DNA from: CAYLLN01 sp964384375
GTDB lineage: Bacteria > Planctomycetota > Planctomycetia > Pirellulales > Pirellulaceae
Assembly: GCA_964384375.1 (NCBI GenBank)
Contig: CAYLLN010000003.1
Coordinates: forward strand, 106,027-170,026
DNA length: 64,000 bases
Direction of reading: 5' to 3'
In this document: positions 35,293 through 43,968 of the stretch, in pieces
Layout of the letters: each line of letters begins with the position of its first letter
Numbering within the stretch: position 1 is the first letter of the stretch
Notes under the pieces: generated by a model
The model's database searches: none
What the model was told of the DNA's origin: nothing
What the model saw: only the letters and a program-made list of their open reading frames with translations
Made by a program: the position numbers and the translations under genes

Positions 35293-36869
35293 GTCACATC
35301 CCCCGTCGTCCAAACCCCGTCGATCAGTCGCCAGAGCTTGCCGGTCGGGTTCTTGTCGGCTAGGGCCGGCGGCAGGCGGTGCGGGCGAATGCCGTCGTAG
35401 CACTGCAGCATCCCGAAGCGGCGGAGCGACGCGGGAATGCCGACTGCTGTGAAGCCTGGATGGCCGGTCGCCGGAAACGGTCCACCATGGTTCATCGCCG
35501 GGCTCACCGCGACACCCGTCGGCATCTTGTCGTTCAGCAGGCGGCCGACTTTCTGCCGCAAGAGCGGGGCGAGTTCGCCGTACGCCATGTCGTCGGCTCC
35601 GGCGGTGTGCGAGTAGATGCAACCGGTGAGATTTCCTTCGAGATGTTCGATCACCGCGGCGGCTTCTTCCAGATGATCGCACACAACCAACAGCGACTCG
35701 TTGCCGAACGCCTCGGTCTGCATCGCCTCTGGGGCCGCGAGGAACTGCTGGCCGGTTGCTTTGAGGAGTGTATTGGCGTGACTGTACCCTTTGCCGCCAC
35801 CAGCAGTGCCGCCAGCGAGCACTTCCGCACCGGCTTTGACGAGCTTGTCGATCCCTTCAGCCAACGACTTTGCCACACCGCCGGAAAGGAGCGTGCCGAC
35901 AGGTGCGGCTTTGAACTTCTCCATTAAGACAGCGATGAATTTGATCGAATGCGAGCCCGCGAGCAGGATGACGAGTCCGGGATTCGTGCAGAATTGGCCG
36001 GTCCCCATGAGACAGCTCGTCGTGAACTGGCCGGCGATGTCGTCCAGCCGCTCTTCGATCGCGCCGGGCAGGATGACTACCGGATTGATGCTCGACAGTT
36101 CGGCGTAGAACGGCTTACCGACGGCGTCGGCTGCTTTCTTGAGCGTCAGGCCGGCATGGCGGCTGCCGGTGTAAGCGGTCGCGCTGAGCCGCTTGTTGGC
36201 GACGAGAAACGCGCCGTCCTCGTGGCTGGTACGATAGATGAGCTGTACCGTTGCGGCAGGAAGGCCGGTTGCTTGCACGGCGGCAAAGGCTTCTTCGGAA
36301 AGGAGGCGCGTCGTGCCAGGATGCGAGGTGTTGGCCTTGGCGATCACTGGGCAGCCGGCAGCAATGGCGGCGGCGAAGTCACCTCCCGCGGCACTGTTGA
36401 ACGCCAGCGGGAAGTTGTTCGGCCCAAAGACCGCGACCGGTCCGATCGGCCCGAGCATCGAGCGGATGTTGTTCTTCACGTCGATCGTCGGCAGCGCCCA
36501 CGAGCCTTCGCGGGCTGCAGCCGCCGCTGCGCGAAGCTGGCCTGTCGTGCGGGGCAATTCGTTGTCGGCCAGCCGCGGCGAAGCGGGGAGGGCCGATTCC
36601 AAATTGGCCATCCGCACGATCTCGTCCTTGCGAGCCTCGATACGGCCGGCGAAGTCGTCGAGAAACGCGGCGACTCGCTCGGATGGCAGCGCCGACAATT
36701 CATCGAATGCCTCGGTAGCCGCGTTCAAGGCGTCGAGGCAATCGGGCCAGGCGCTGACGGGGTATTCCCCTTCCAGCGGTTCGCGGGTCGCGGGGTTCTC
36801 GGCGCGGAACGTGCCGGTGCTAACAGCGGGCCGCCAGCGGCCGGCGATAAGGACGTTGTGGAGAGGCAT
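35289..36869 (-). CDS. NADP-type aldehyde dehydrogenase (2,5-dioxovalerate dehydrogenase-like)
   Basis: 526 residues, the length of the aldehyde dehydrogenase (NADP+) group that includes alpha-ketoglutaric semialdehyde (2,5-dioxovalerate) dehydrogenase of pentose and uronate catabolism. Cofactor region: GPVAVFGPNNFPLAFN and AKANTSHPGT. The general-base Glu is in FYAELSSINPVV and the nucleophile Cys in GTGQFCTNPGLV. The end carries GVAVSPAMNHGGPFPATG, typical of this subfamily. The coding sequence ends VWTTGDVT and the stop TAG is part of a REP palindrome. It is the last of four same-strand genes, behind a 187-bp gap with a MITE-like repeat. Exact substrate inferred from family only. Confidence 0.9.
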   Translation of the reverse strand: MPLHNVLIAGRWRPAVSTGTFRAENPATREPLEGEYPVSAWPDCLDALNAATEAFDELSALPSERVAAFLDDFAGRIEARKDEIVRMANLESALPASPRLADNELPRTTGQLRAAAAAAREGSWALPTIDVKNNIRSMLGPIGPVAVFGPNNFPLAFNSAAGGDFAAAIAAGCPVIAKANTSHPGTTRLLSEEAFAAVQATGLPAATVQLIYRTSHEDGAFLVANKRLSATAYTGSRHAGLTLKKAADAVGKPFYAELSSINPVVILPGAIEERLDDIAGQFTTSCLMGTGQFCTNPGLVILLAGSHSIKFIAVLMEKFKAAPVGTLLSGGVAKSLAEGIDKLVKAGAEVLAGGTAGGGKGYSHANTLLKATGQQFLAAPEAMQTEAFGNESLLVVCDHLEEAAAVIEHLEGNLTGCIYSHTAGADDMAYGELAPLLRQKVGRLLNDKMPTGVAVSPAMNHGGPFPATGHPGFTAVGIPASLRRFGMLQCYDGIRPHRLPPALADKNPTGKLWRLIDGVWTTGDVT

Positions 36870-36945
36870 GGGGTGATGTGCTCGTGTGTGTTGGTTTGCG
36901 GCCAGCCTACCACTTCAACAGCCGGAGGCAAACCTGCCTCAAGTC

Positions 36946-37109
36946 GTAGGGTGGGTCAAGGCAGCGGTCAAAACCGATGCAATGAAGCAGCGGCCCATCC
37001 GCAGCCGATGACCCACCACGATGGAACATCCACTCCGGTGGGTCGGCGCTCGCGATCACGTGGGCTTGGCCGTCGCAGAATCCTCGCGCGCGAGCTTGAC
37101 CCACCCTAC
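36946..37109. repeat. MITE-like 164-bp element with 15-bp terminal inverted repeats
   Basis: GTAGGGTGGGTCAAG begins at 36946 and occurs inverted at 37095-37109. Inside, GACCCACC (37010-37017) pairs with GGTGGGTC (37037-37044), so the structure is nested. It overlaps the last 18 codons of the glycosyltransferase and provides its stop. No transposase is encoded. Confidence 0.88.
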
Positions 37110-38552
37110 ACCCGCCGCCGCTACCAGCGCCACGAACGGCATCAGCGGCGCTCGCATCCGTAAGTTGCACCAATAGAGCGTGTGGACCGCCGTGAACGCG
37201 AAGCAGAGCAGCACGCCCCACACCCACGGCTGCTTAAAGAGCCGCCAGCGCAACCGCCACACTCCGACGGCGGCCAGCAGGTACACGCCGACATACCATG
37301 CCGCTGTCCCATACCGCAGCAAGCGGCGGCCCGTCGATTCATCCGCGGTCAGTCTATTCGGCAGCGGGGACCAGAGCTGCGTGATGCGGTAGAGGCTCGC
37401 CGAAATCGTCATGCGGAGATTTTTTCGCATCTGCTGGTGAGCGAGTTGGTACGCAACTCGATCAACATTCTCTTCCGTCAACAATGAGGCGAGGTACTCG
37501 TCTGTGAAGTGAGCCCCGCCGGCGGCCCCACGAAATTGCGGGAATTCGTCGTAAGGAATCAAATGCAAACTCGTTTCGAGGCGGAATTTGACATCGAACT
37601 TCTCGGAGTTCCAAGCGACCGTCTGACTACGATCATTTAGCCACTGATAAAAATACTCGTTGTTTCCCAAGTAAAGCGTGTACCCGCCATGCGTCGTCGT
37701 CAGCATCGGCTTGCCGAACACTTGCTCATTCCGAATCGCCCACGGCGACATGACTGCCGCGGCAGCGACGATCATCGCAAGCACATTCGGAAGCGTCCGA
37801 CTTGCCCACTTTCCCCAATCCGAAATCCGAAATCTGAAATCTGAAATCAGCATCACGACCGCCACCAATCCCAGCCACGGCAGGAACGTCGGCCGGCAGA
37901 GAGCGGCGAGGCCGATTGCTCCGCCGGCCAGTGCGGCATTCCACCAATCGAGACGATGCGTGTAGCGAGCCAGCGCATAGAGCGACAGGATCGCCAGGAA
38001 CGTTGCCAGCGTTTCGGTCATCACCAGCGTCTGCTGGTTGAGGAGGATTGGGTCGCAGGCGACGAGGAGTGCGGCCAAAGCTGGCCCACACTCCGTGTGG
38101 GCCAGGCGCGAGAGAAGGCTCTCCGGTCGTTTGGGGCTAGTTGGCAAAATCGAAGTTTCTCGTGACGCTGGTCCCTCAGGGCCTGAGGGACCTACTTTTC
38201 TTGCCGTCAAATACGTCAGCCACACTGTCCCCATGCCCAAGAGCACGTGAAATACGGCCACCTTCCAGAGCGACACATGCCTGCCGTCGTCGTCGGCGAA
38301 GTTGGAGATTGCGATCGGATACAGCGGTGGCCGATAGGCGGTTGGCGGCGGAGCTTTTTTCTGCGCCTTACCCAATCCATATACGCCGTGCCGCAGCACG
38401 TTCTCCGCAATCTCGCGATAAGCATCGGGGTCTTGCTCCAAATTGCCGCGCATCCCCCACAGCACGCCGCCGCGCACGACGGCAGTAAATAAGAGCAGAC
38501 CTGCCACGAGCAGCCGCTCGCGAGTTAACCAAGATTGAGTAGCAGACGGCAT
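37056..38552 (-). CDS. GT39/ArnT-like integral membrane glycosyltransferase
   Basis: 498 residues. About ten membrane helices (RLLVAGLLLFTAVVRGGVL, VFHVLLGMGTVWLTYLTA, LATFLAILSLYAL and others). The first periplasmic loop has EQDPDAYREIAENVLRHGVYG, the acidic catalytic region of lipid-linked-sugar transferases of the GT-C/ArnT-PMT type, and PPLYPI follows. It would move a sugar from a polyprenyl carrier to an acceptor outside the membrane. Three repeat-derived blocks interrupt it in frame: VGPSGPEGPASR and LAHTECGPAL in the loop after helix three, and ISDFRFRISD (a heptamer array) mid-protein. Its C-terminus VGWVKLARED is made by the MITE-like element. It starts 9 bp after the Gfo/Idh/MocA stop, so the two are co-transcribed. 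Confidence 0.88.
   Translation of the reverse strand: MPSATQSWLTRERLLVAGLLLFTAVVRGGVLWGMRGNLEQDPDAYREIAENVLRHGVYGLGKAQKKAPPPTAYRPPLYPIAISNFADDDGRHVSLWKVAVFHVLLGMGTVWLTYLTARKVGPSGPEGPASRETSILPTSPKRPESLLSRLAHTECGPALAALLVACDPILLNQQTLVMTETLATFLAILSLYALARYTHRLDWWNAALAGGAIGLAALCRPTFLPWLGLVAVVMLISDFRFRISDWGKWASRTLPNVLAMIVAAAAVMSPWAIRNEQVFGKPMLTTTHGGYTLYLGNNEYFYQWLNDRSQTVAWNSEKFDVKFRLETSLHLIPYDEFPQFRGAAGGAHFTDEYLASLLTEENVDRVAYQLAHQQMRKNLRMTISASLYRITQLWSPLPNRLTADESTGRRLLRYGTAAWYVGVYLLAAVGVWRLRWRLFKQPWVWGVLLCFAFTAVHTLYWCNLRMRAPLMPFVALVAAAGVGWVKLAREDSATAKPT
37818..37845. repeat. Four tandem heptamers ATCCGAA/ATCTGAA inside the glycosyltransferase gene
   Basis: 28 bp: ATCCGAA twice, ATCTGAA twice, plus a partial ATCAG. 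Same sequence family and same copy number as 33529-33556. It reads as FRFRISD on the minus strand. Confidence 0.95.
38083..38195. repeat. Two palindromes inside the glycosyltransferase gene
   Basis: GGCCCACACTCCGTGTGGG (38083 onward to 38103) shares its core with 31133-31152. GTAGGTCCCTCAGG, read from 38195 on the minus strand, folds onto CCTGAGGGACC ending at 38170. Both lie in frame in an extramembrane loop. Confidence 0.88.
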
Positions 38553-38561
38553 CCTGCCAAT

Positions 38562-39701
38562 CTATCGCGCCACGCTGGTCCACGCGCCGCTCTTCGCACT
38601 GGCGAGCACCGCATCGCAGATTTTCTGCGTCTCGAGGGCGTCGCGGAACGTCGGACCGGCTGGCTTGCCGATCGCCAGTCCTTCGAGAAAGTCGGCCACC
38701 TGGTGGACGAAGCCGCTTTCGTAGCCGATCGCCAAGCCAGGCACCCACCATTTCCCCATGTAGGGATGGTCGCCATCGGTGACGTGAATGCTGCTCCAAC
38801 CGCGGAGCGAACCTTCGGTGCGATGGTCGAACCATTGCAGCCGGTGCAGATCGTGCAGATCCCACTTAATGCTCGCCTTTTCGCCGTTGATCTCCAGCGT
38901 GTAGAGGGCTTTGTGCCCGCGAGCGTAGCGCGTGCTCTCGAACAGGCCGAGCGAGCCGTTATCGAAACGACAGAGGAACGCACAAGCGTCGTCGATGCTG
39001 ACCTTTTCGACCTTGCCGGTCAGGTTGTGCTTCCGCTCCTTGATAAAGGTCTCGGTCATCGCCGTGACGCTGGCCACGCCGCCATTGAGCCAGATCGCCG
39101 TGTCGATGCAGTGGGCGAGCAGATCGCCCGTCACGCCGCTGCCAGCCGCAGCCGCATCGAGCCGCCACAGGCCGGCGCCCCCCTGCGGCAGGTCAGCCGA
39201 AATCGTCCAGTCCTGCAGGAAGTTGGCCCGGTAATGAAAAATCTTGCCGAGCTTGCCGCTGTCGATGATCTGCTTGGCGAAGGTCACAGCCGGGATGCGG
39301 CGGTAGTTGTACCAGACGATGTTGGCGACGCCCGCCTTCTCGACCGCGAGGCACATTTCCTCCCCTTCGGCGGCGTTCATCGCCAGCGGCTTCTCGCAGA
39401 GAATCGCCTTGCCGGCCTGGGCGGCGGCGATGGCGATCTCTTTGTGCAGGTTGTTCGGCGTGCAAATATCGACGGCGTCGATGTCCTTGCGGGCGAGCAG
39501 TTTCGTCCAATCGGTCTCGATCGATTCGTAGCCCCACTTGTCGGCAAACGCCTTCGCCTTCCCGGCATCGCGGGCACAGACCGCCTTCAGCACCGGCTTG
39601 TATTCGAGATCGAAGTAGTGCGAGACGTTCGCGTAGGCGTTCGAGTGGGCCCGGCCCATGAAGCCGTAACCGATCATGCCGATGTTGTAGGGCCTGGCCA
39701 T
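38562..39701 (-). CDS. Gfo/Idh/MocA family oxidoreductase
   Basis: 379 residues from ATG 39701; GGGAG lies 8 bases before it, which decides against the ATG six bases upstream. The N-terminal Rossmann domain starts NIGMIGYGFMGRAHSNAY (NAD(P) binding) and continues with VDICTPNNLHKEIAIAAAQAGKAILCEKPLA, whose EKP Lys is the family's catalytic/binding Lys. The C-terminal alpha/beta domain includes GGSGVTGDLLAHCIDTA-like GDLLAHCID with the proton-relay Asp/His. Family members oxidise or epimerise sugars and inositols with NAD(P). It is directly upstream of the glycosyltransferase (9 bp), downstream of the DSD1-like enzyme gene. Substrate unknown. Confidence 0.95.
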   Translation of the reverse strand: MARPYNIGMIGYGFMGRAHSNAYANVSHYFDLEYKPVLKAVCARDAGKAKAFADKWGYESIETDWTKLLARKDIDAVDICTPNNLHKEIAIAAAQAGKAILCEKPLAMNAAEGEEMCLAVEKAGVANIVWYNYRRIPAVTFAKQIIDSGKLGKIFHYRANFLQDWTISADLPQGGAGLWRLDAAAAGSGVTGDLLAHCIDTAIWLNGGVASVTAMTETFIKERKHNLTGKVEKVSIDDACAFLCRFDNGSLGLFESTRYARGHKALYTLEINGEKASIKWDLHDLHRLQWFDHRTEGSLRGWSSIHVTDGDHPYMGKWWVPGLAIGYESGFVHQVADFLEGLAIGKPAGPTFRDALETQKICDAVLASAKSGAWTSVAR

Positions 39702-39844
39702 GTGCATTGCTCCCGTTGCAAGGTGAAACAAGTGCGCTCTCTAGGTGAAGCGGCACAGTTTACGGCATCGGGGCGGAGGACGCTACGACGGCTTGCGGAG
39801 CCTGGCCAGTTCGGCTGATTAGCGGCAAACTCTAATCGTCAGCT

Positions 39845-40960
39845 CTAGTCCAGCCGACCGCGGGCATTCAGACGCCAGAGATCGACGAGCCGGCCCTCCT
39901 CGATGACATAGAACTGGTTGTGCAGGACGGTCGTCAGGTCGCTGTAGCCGGGGATTAGCGCGAGGCGGTCGCCAATGGCGAGTGACTGGGCACTGGGGGC
40001 CAGTCGAAGCTGTCCGTGCTCGGCCGAGAGGCGCTCGACGGTGATGTCCTCGCGGATCGTGCCTTTGTCCGCCATCACCAACGACGGCGCGATGTCGATG
40101 TTCATTGCCTTGCGGCCGGCATCGATCACGGCGCGGTCGGGGGCCGGTCGGCTGACGACAGTCACCAGCAGCGTCAGGGCGTGGCGGAACTGTTCGATGT
40201 GGCAGCGGCGGCGATAGAACGAGTCCATCAGAATGACGCCACCGGCTTGCACCTCGGTGATGCCCGGCTGCTGCACGGTGATCGGTAGCGACCCGCTGCC
40301 GCCGCACGAGACAATCGGGCAGGGAAGGCCAGCCTGTGCGAAAAGTTTGCTCGTCTGAGCGAGCTGCGCGATTGCCGCGGCGATTTTCGCGGTCTTCTCG
40401 GCCGGGTCTTCGATCGTGATCAGGTGCCCTTCCCACCCCATAATGCCCGCGAGCGTCAGGCCCGGCAGCGCGACGATCTGCTTCGCCAGATCGACGGCTG
40501 CCTGGCCGGGCGCAACGCCGACGCGGCTCATGCCGAGGTCCAGCTCAATCAGCACGCGCTGCGACAGACCGGCGGCCTGCATCGCGGCAGCAATGGGTTC
40601 GGCCTGAGCGAGGTGATCGACGCAGACGATTGGATCGGCCTTCTTCCGCAGCGCGACGAGCCGCTCGACCTTGCGCGGGCCGACGATCATGTTCGCGATG
40701 AGCAGATCGTGAATGCCGGCGGCGGCGAAGACCTCGGCTTCGCCGAGCTTGGCACAGGTCAGGCCGATGGCCCCGGCATCGACGAGACGGCGGGCGATGT
40801 CGGGCGATTTGTGCCCCTTCGCATGCGGCCTCCACTGAATGCCGCGGCTGGCGCAAAGGGCGGCCACCTCGCGGATGTTCGCGTCGAGCGCCGGCAGGTC
40901 GAGGCAGAGGGCCGGCGTATCGAGTTCGTGGACCGGTGTGCCGAGGGGGGGAAAGTGCAT
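39845..40960 (-). CDS. DSD1/D-threonine aldolase-like PLP enzyme (alanine racemase fold)
   Basis: 371 residues. The alanine racemase N-terminal barrel carries the PLP Lys in WRPHAKGHKSPDIAR (residue about 49), followed by GLTCAKLGEAEVFAAAG, LIELDLGMSRVG and CGGSGSLP. The C-terminal beta domain has IDAGRKAMNID and ends LIPGYSDLTTVLHNQFYVIEEG. Enzymes of this fold and order include D-threonine aldolase and eukaryotic-type D-serine dehydratase, both metal-dependent. In the usual metal-site motif a His and Cys or Asp are expected near the end; here the matching position reads GYSD with LH following. The reaction is therefore uncertain. Same strand as the next two genes, gap 143 bp. Confidence 0.88.
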   Translation of the reverse strand: MHFPPLGTPVHELDTPALCLDLPALDANIREVAALCASRGIQWRPHAKGHKSPDIARRLVDAGAIGLTCAKLGEAEVFAAAGIHDLLIANMIVGPRKVERLVALRKKADPIVCVDHLAQAEPIAAAMQAAGLSQRVLIELDLGMSRVGVAPGQAAVDLAKQIVALPGLTLAGIMGWEGHLITIEDPAEKTAKIAAAIAQLAQTSKLFAQAGLPCPIVSCGGSGSLPITVQQPGITEVQAGGVILMDSFYRRRCHIEQFRHALTLLVTVVSRPAPDRAVIDAGRKAMNIDIAPSLVMADKGTIREDITVERLSAEHGQLRLAPSAQSLAIGDRLALIPGYSDLTTVLHNQFYVIEEGRLVDLWRLNARGRLD

Positions 40961-41003
40961 GGCAAGTTTGGACTTGGGCGGCGGAGCGACGTAAGTTTAG
41001 CAA

Positions 41004-41079
41004 AGCCCTGACCATTGGTCAGGGTGCGCCTGGAATTGATGCGACTTGGCCAATCACCCCGACTACTGGTCGGGGCTTT
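41004..41079. repeat. Paired palindromes CCCTGACC/CCCCGACT before CDS 41092
   Basis: CCCTGACCATTGGTCAGGG (41006-41024) and CCCCGACTACTGGTCGGGG (41057-41075), enclosed by AAAGCCC and GGGCTTT. Same pair as after pnp (11957-12011) in reversed order, with T-A to C-G compensatory changes between the two types of hairpin. Confidence 0.88.
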
Positions 41080-41091
41080 GGATGTTATGCC

Positions 41092-41973
41092 ATGCCCACC
41101 GAGCTCACCTGGAAAGCCCCGTTCGCTACGACCTGCCTCCACCTGGCCGACGGCCTCGCGCGGGGCCTGCCGCTGGCCGATCCGCGACTGGAGCCGGCGA
41201 TGGCGTCGGCGGGAAGGCTGAAGGCCGCACTGGAATGGTGCGGCACGCCGCCGGGACGAATGTGGAGACTCCTTACGGGGCTTTCGGGGCAGAACCAATC
41301 GCCGGCGCAGATCGCCGAGATCGCGCTGGTGAAGTCGATTGGCAGGGTCGAGCGGATGAGCGGCACCGCGGCGGCGCTGGCCGGGGCGATCGCCGATCTG
41401 CAAACAGCCGTGCGAAATGCTGTTCCGAGCCTGGAAGCAGAACTGGAACACCGCGAGCGGCCGCTGCGCGAGCAGTGGGAAGCTCGCGGGCCGGGGCTCT
41501 TGCATCAGGTGGTGTTGCTCACCGAGCCGGCGCTCATGCCGCCGCAGGCCGACGTGCTCTTGGTGCATCCGGCTTTCGGCGGCGCGGGGATGGCCCATCT
41601 GCCGTTCAATTCAATCCGCATCGAAGCGGTCCTCGCCAATCCGCACGCGGAGCTGCCGGAAATCCTCCGCATGGCGTGGCTCCTGGCGCAGTTGCAGCTC
41701 GACCTGCCGCTCCTTTCCGAAAACATTCACGCGGATCGCCTGCCGCACGTCGCCCGCCTAGCGATGCTGCCGGCGGTGCTGAAAGCGGCGGACAATGCCG
41801 ACTTGGTTCACTACTCGCCGCAGCTCCTTGGCCAGGCCCTCACGGCCTGGCAACTCAGCGTGCCGCCGGGTGTCGATGCGGTAACGATGCTCAAGGAATG
41901 GTGGGAGACGTACGAACTCGACCATCCGCCGTTCCGTGTGGCGCTGGCGGCGCTGGACGCGATGATGGGGTGA
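41092..41973 (+). CDS. Hypothetical helical protein
   Basis: 293 residues from ATG 41092, rich in Leu and Ala and nearly all helical. Segments such as LTWKAPFATTCLHLADGLARG, ALMPPQADVLLVHPAFGGAGMAHLPFNSI and LPEILRMAWLLAQLQLDLPLLSENI are orderly but match no family I know. It lacks a signal peptide and membrane helices. It lies alone between a paired palindromic repeat and the convergent nucleoside transporter gene. Similar lone helical proteins seem to be lineage-specific in planctomycetes. Confidence 0.75.
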   Translation: MPTELTWKAPFATTCLHLADGLARGLPLADPRLEPAMASAGRLKAALEWCGTPPGRMWRLLTGLSGQNQSPAQIAEIALVKSIGRVERMSGTAAALAGAIADLQTAVRNAVPSLEAELEHRERPLREQWEARGPGLLHQVVLLTEPALMPPQADVLLVHPAFGGAGMAHLPFNSIRIEAVLANPHAELPEILRMAWLLAQLQLDLPLLSENIHADRLPHVARLAMLPAVLKAADNADLVHYSPQLLGQALTAWQLSVPPGVDAVTMLKEWWETYELDHPPFRVALAALDAMMG

Positions 41974-42093
41974 GCGAGTGCGAAATTCGGCGTGCGGATC
42001 GTCGAGTGTCCGGGTTGAATGAGCCAACTTTTTGGCAATTCCTCGTCCGTTCCAGGGCCTGGTTTGTTTTGTTGCCGCAAGAACTGAAAACTC

Positions 42094-43332
42094 TTAGAGA
42101 AGCACTCCGGCAATCGTTGCCGTCATCAGCGTGGCCAGCGTCCCGCCCAGCATCGCCCGCAAGCCTAGCCGAGCGAGATCGCTCTGCCGCTCCGGCGCCA
42201 GTGCGCCGAGGCCGCCGATTTGAATACCGATTGACGCAAAGTTCGAGAAGCCGCATAGGGCGTAGGTCAGAATCGTCACCGATCGCGGCTGCAGCTTGAT
42301 CTCCGATTCTGGTTTGATCCACTGGCTGAGCTGCTCGTAAGCAACGAATTCGTTGGCGAACATTTTGGTGCCAAGCAGCTCGCCCGCGTGGCCGCAATCC
42401 TGCCACGGAATGCCAATGAGCCAGGCGAGCGGAGCGAACGCCGTGGCCAGGGCGTTTCGGAGCGACCAGGTATTGGCCCATTGCCAGCCTGTGAAGTGTG
42501 CCACCTGATCGCCGATCCACGCAATGCAGAAATCGCCCAAGGCGATGAGGGCCATGAACGCGATCAGCATCGCGGCGACATTGAGAGCGAGCATCAGCCC
42601 GTCGCGCGTACCGATGGCCGCCGCTTCGATGACATTCGTGCCGACCGGCGGCACTTGCAGCTTCACCTCGCCGAGCGTCGCGGGTTTGCCGGTTTCCGGC
42701 TCGATTACCTTGGCGATGAGCAGGCTCGCTGGGGCCGAAATGACCGACGCGGTGACCAGATGCCCCGCATCGATCCCCAATTCGACAAATGCCGCCAGCA
42801 CGCCACCGGAGATGTTCGCAAAGCCGCCGATCATGACGGCATTCAGTTCCGAGATCGTCATGGCCGCCAGATACGGGCGAATGACGAGCGGCGCTTCGGT
42901 CTGGCCGAGAAAGACGTTGGCTGCTGCCGAGAGTGTTTCGGCCCCGCTCGTGCGGAGCGTCCGCTGCATGATCCAGGCCATCCCCTTCACGATCCACTGC
43001 ATCACGCCGACGTAGTACAGCACCGACATGAAGCACGAGAAGAAGATAATCGTCGGCAGCACCTTGAACGCGAAGAAGTGGTCCTTGAAGTTGTCGCCGA
43101 AGACGAACTTCGACCCGGCATCGCTGAACTGCAGCATCAGGTCGAAGAACTGGCCAATGAGATCGAAGAACGCGAGACCCGGCGTAGTCTTGAGCGTGAT
43201 GATGGCCAGAGCGAACTGGAGGGCTGTTCCGGCGAGCACGATCCGCCACGGAAAATCTCGCCGACGCGAACTCATCCCCCAGGCCAGCAGGATGAGCACG
43301 ACGTAGCCGAGCAGGCTGATGGAGCGTTCCAC
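42094..43332 (-). CDS. CNT-family (NupC-like) nucleoside transporter
   Basis: 412 residues from GTG 43332, four bases after the upp stop; the longer in-frame extension overlaps upp and is rejected. Concentrative nucleoside transporters import nucleosides with H+ or Na+. The membrane protein has the expected order: short N-terminal helix pair, FKVLPTIIFFSCFMSVLYYVGVMQWIV, GQTEAPLVIRPYLAAMTISELNAVMIGGFANISGGVLAA (conserved QTEAP and the TIS/GG loop), and later LCGFSNFASIGIQIGGLGALAP. The last gene of the minus-strand operon, it pairs with upp for pyrimidine salvage. Confidence 0.95.
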   Translation of the reverse strand: MERSISLLGYVVLILLAWGMSSRRRDFPWRIVLAGTALQFALAIITLKTTPGLAFFDLIGQFFDLMLQFSDAGSKFVFGDNFKDHFFAFKVLPTIIFFSCFMSVLYYVGVMQWIVKGMAWIMQRTLRTSGAETLSAAANVFLGQTEAPLVIRPYLAAMTISELNAVMIGGFANISGGVLAAFVELGIDAGHLVTASVISAPASLLIAKVIEPETGKPATLGEVKLQVPPVGTNVIEAAAIGTRDGLMLALNVAAMLIAFMALIALGDFCIAWIGDQVAHFTGWQWANTWSLRNALATAFAPLAWLIGIPWQDCGHAGELLGTKMFANEFVAYEQLSQWIKPESEIKLQPRSVTILTYALCGFSNFASIGIQIGGLGALAPERQSDLARLGLRAMLGGTLATLMTATIAGVLL

Positions 43333-43336
43333 GGTG

Positions 43337-43966
43337 TTAGCGCAGCGTATTGAAGATGCGGTCCCCGGCGTCGCCGAGGCCGGGGACGATAAACTTGCGG
43401 CTGTTAAGTTCGGGATCGACGGCGCAGACGAAAATCTGCGCCTGCGGAAAGCGGGCCGACAGCGATTCGATGCCGTGCTGCGAGGCAATCACCGACAGCA
43501 CCTTCAGATGAGCCACACCCCAGCGGGAAAGTGCTTCCAGTGCCGCGATCGCCGAGCCGCCCGTGGCCAGCATTGGATCGACAACGAGGGCCACATCGAC
43601 CGGCTCGGTAGCAGGGAGCTTGCTGTAGTACTCGACCGGCTGGGCGGTTTCTTCGTCGCGATACAGGCCCAGATGCCAGACTTCGGCCGTCGGAATGAGA
43701 TTCAAGATCGGATCAACCATTCCCAAGCCCGCTCGGAGGATCGGCACCAGCCCCACGCGCACGGCAAGCGACTGACCTCGCGTTTTGACCAGCGGCGTCT
43801 CGAACTCAACGCTTGCCAGCGCCAAGTCCTGCGTCGCTTCATAGGCCAGCAGTGTTGCCAGCCGCTGGATAAGCTGGCGAAACTCGAACGGCGGAGTGGT
43901 CTTGTCCCGCAGGCGCGCCAGGTGATGTTCGACCAGCGGATGGCGGACTTGGATGACGTGGGCCAT
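43337..43966 (-). CDS. upp: Uracil phosphoribosyltransferase
   Basis: 209 residues from ATG 43966, the normal length. Makes UMP from uracil and PRPP. PRPP-binding motif VVDPMLATGGSAIAAL, uracil-contact region VPILRAGLGMVD and the C-terminal GLGDAGDRIFNT are intact. It starts two bases after the preceding stop and is followed after 4 bp by the nucleoside transporter gene, so translation of the operon is tightly linked. Together with cytidine deaminase (16.8 kb) it covers pyrimidine salvage. Confidence 0.98.
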   Translation of the reverse strand: MAHVIQVRHPLVEHHLARLRDKTTPPFEFRQLIQRLATLLAYEATQDLALASVEFETPLVKTRGQSLAVRVGLVPILRAGLGMVDPILNLIPTAEVWHLGLYRDEETAQPVEYYSKLPATEPVDVALVVDPMLATGGSAIAALEALSRWGVAHLKVLSVIASQHGIESLSARFPQAQIFVCAVDPELNSRKFIVPGLGDAGDRIFNTLR

Positions 43967-43968
43967 GC

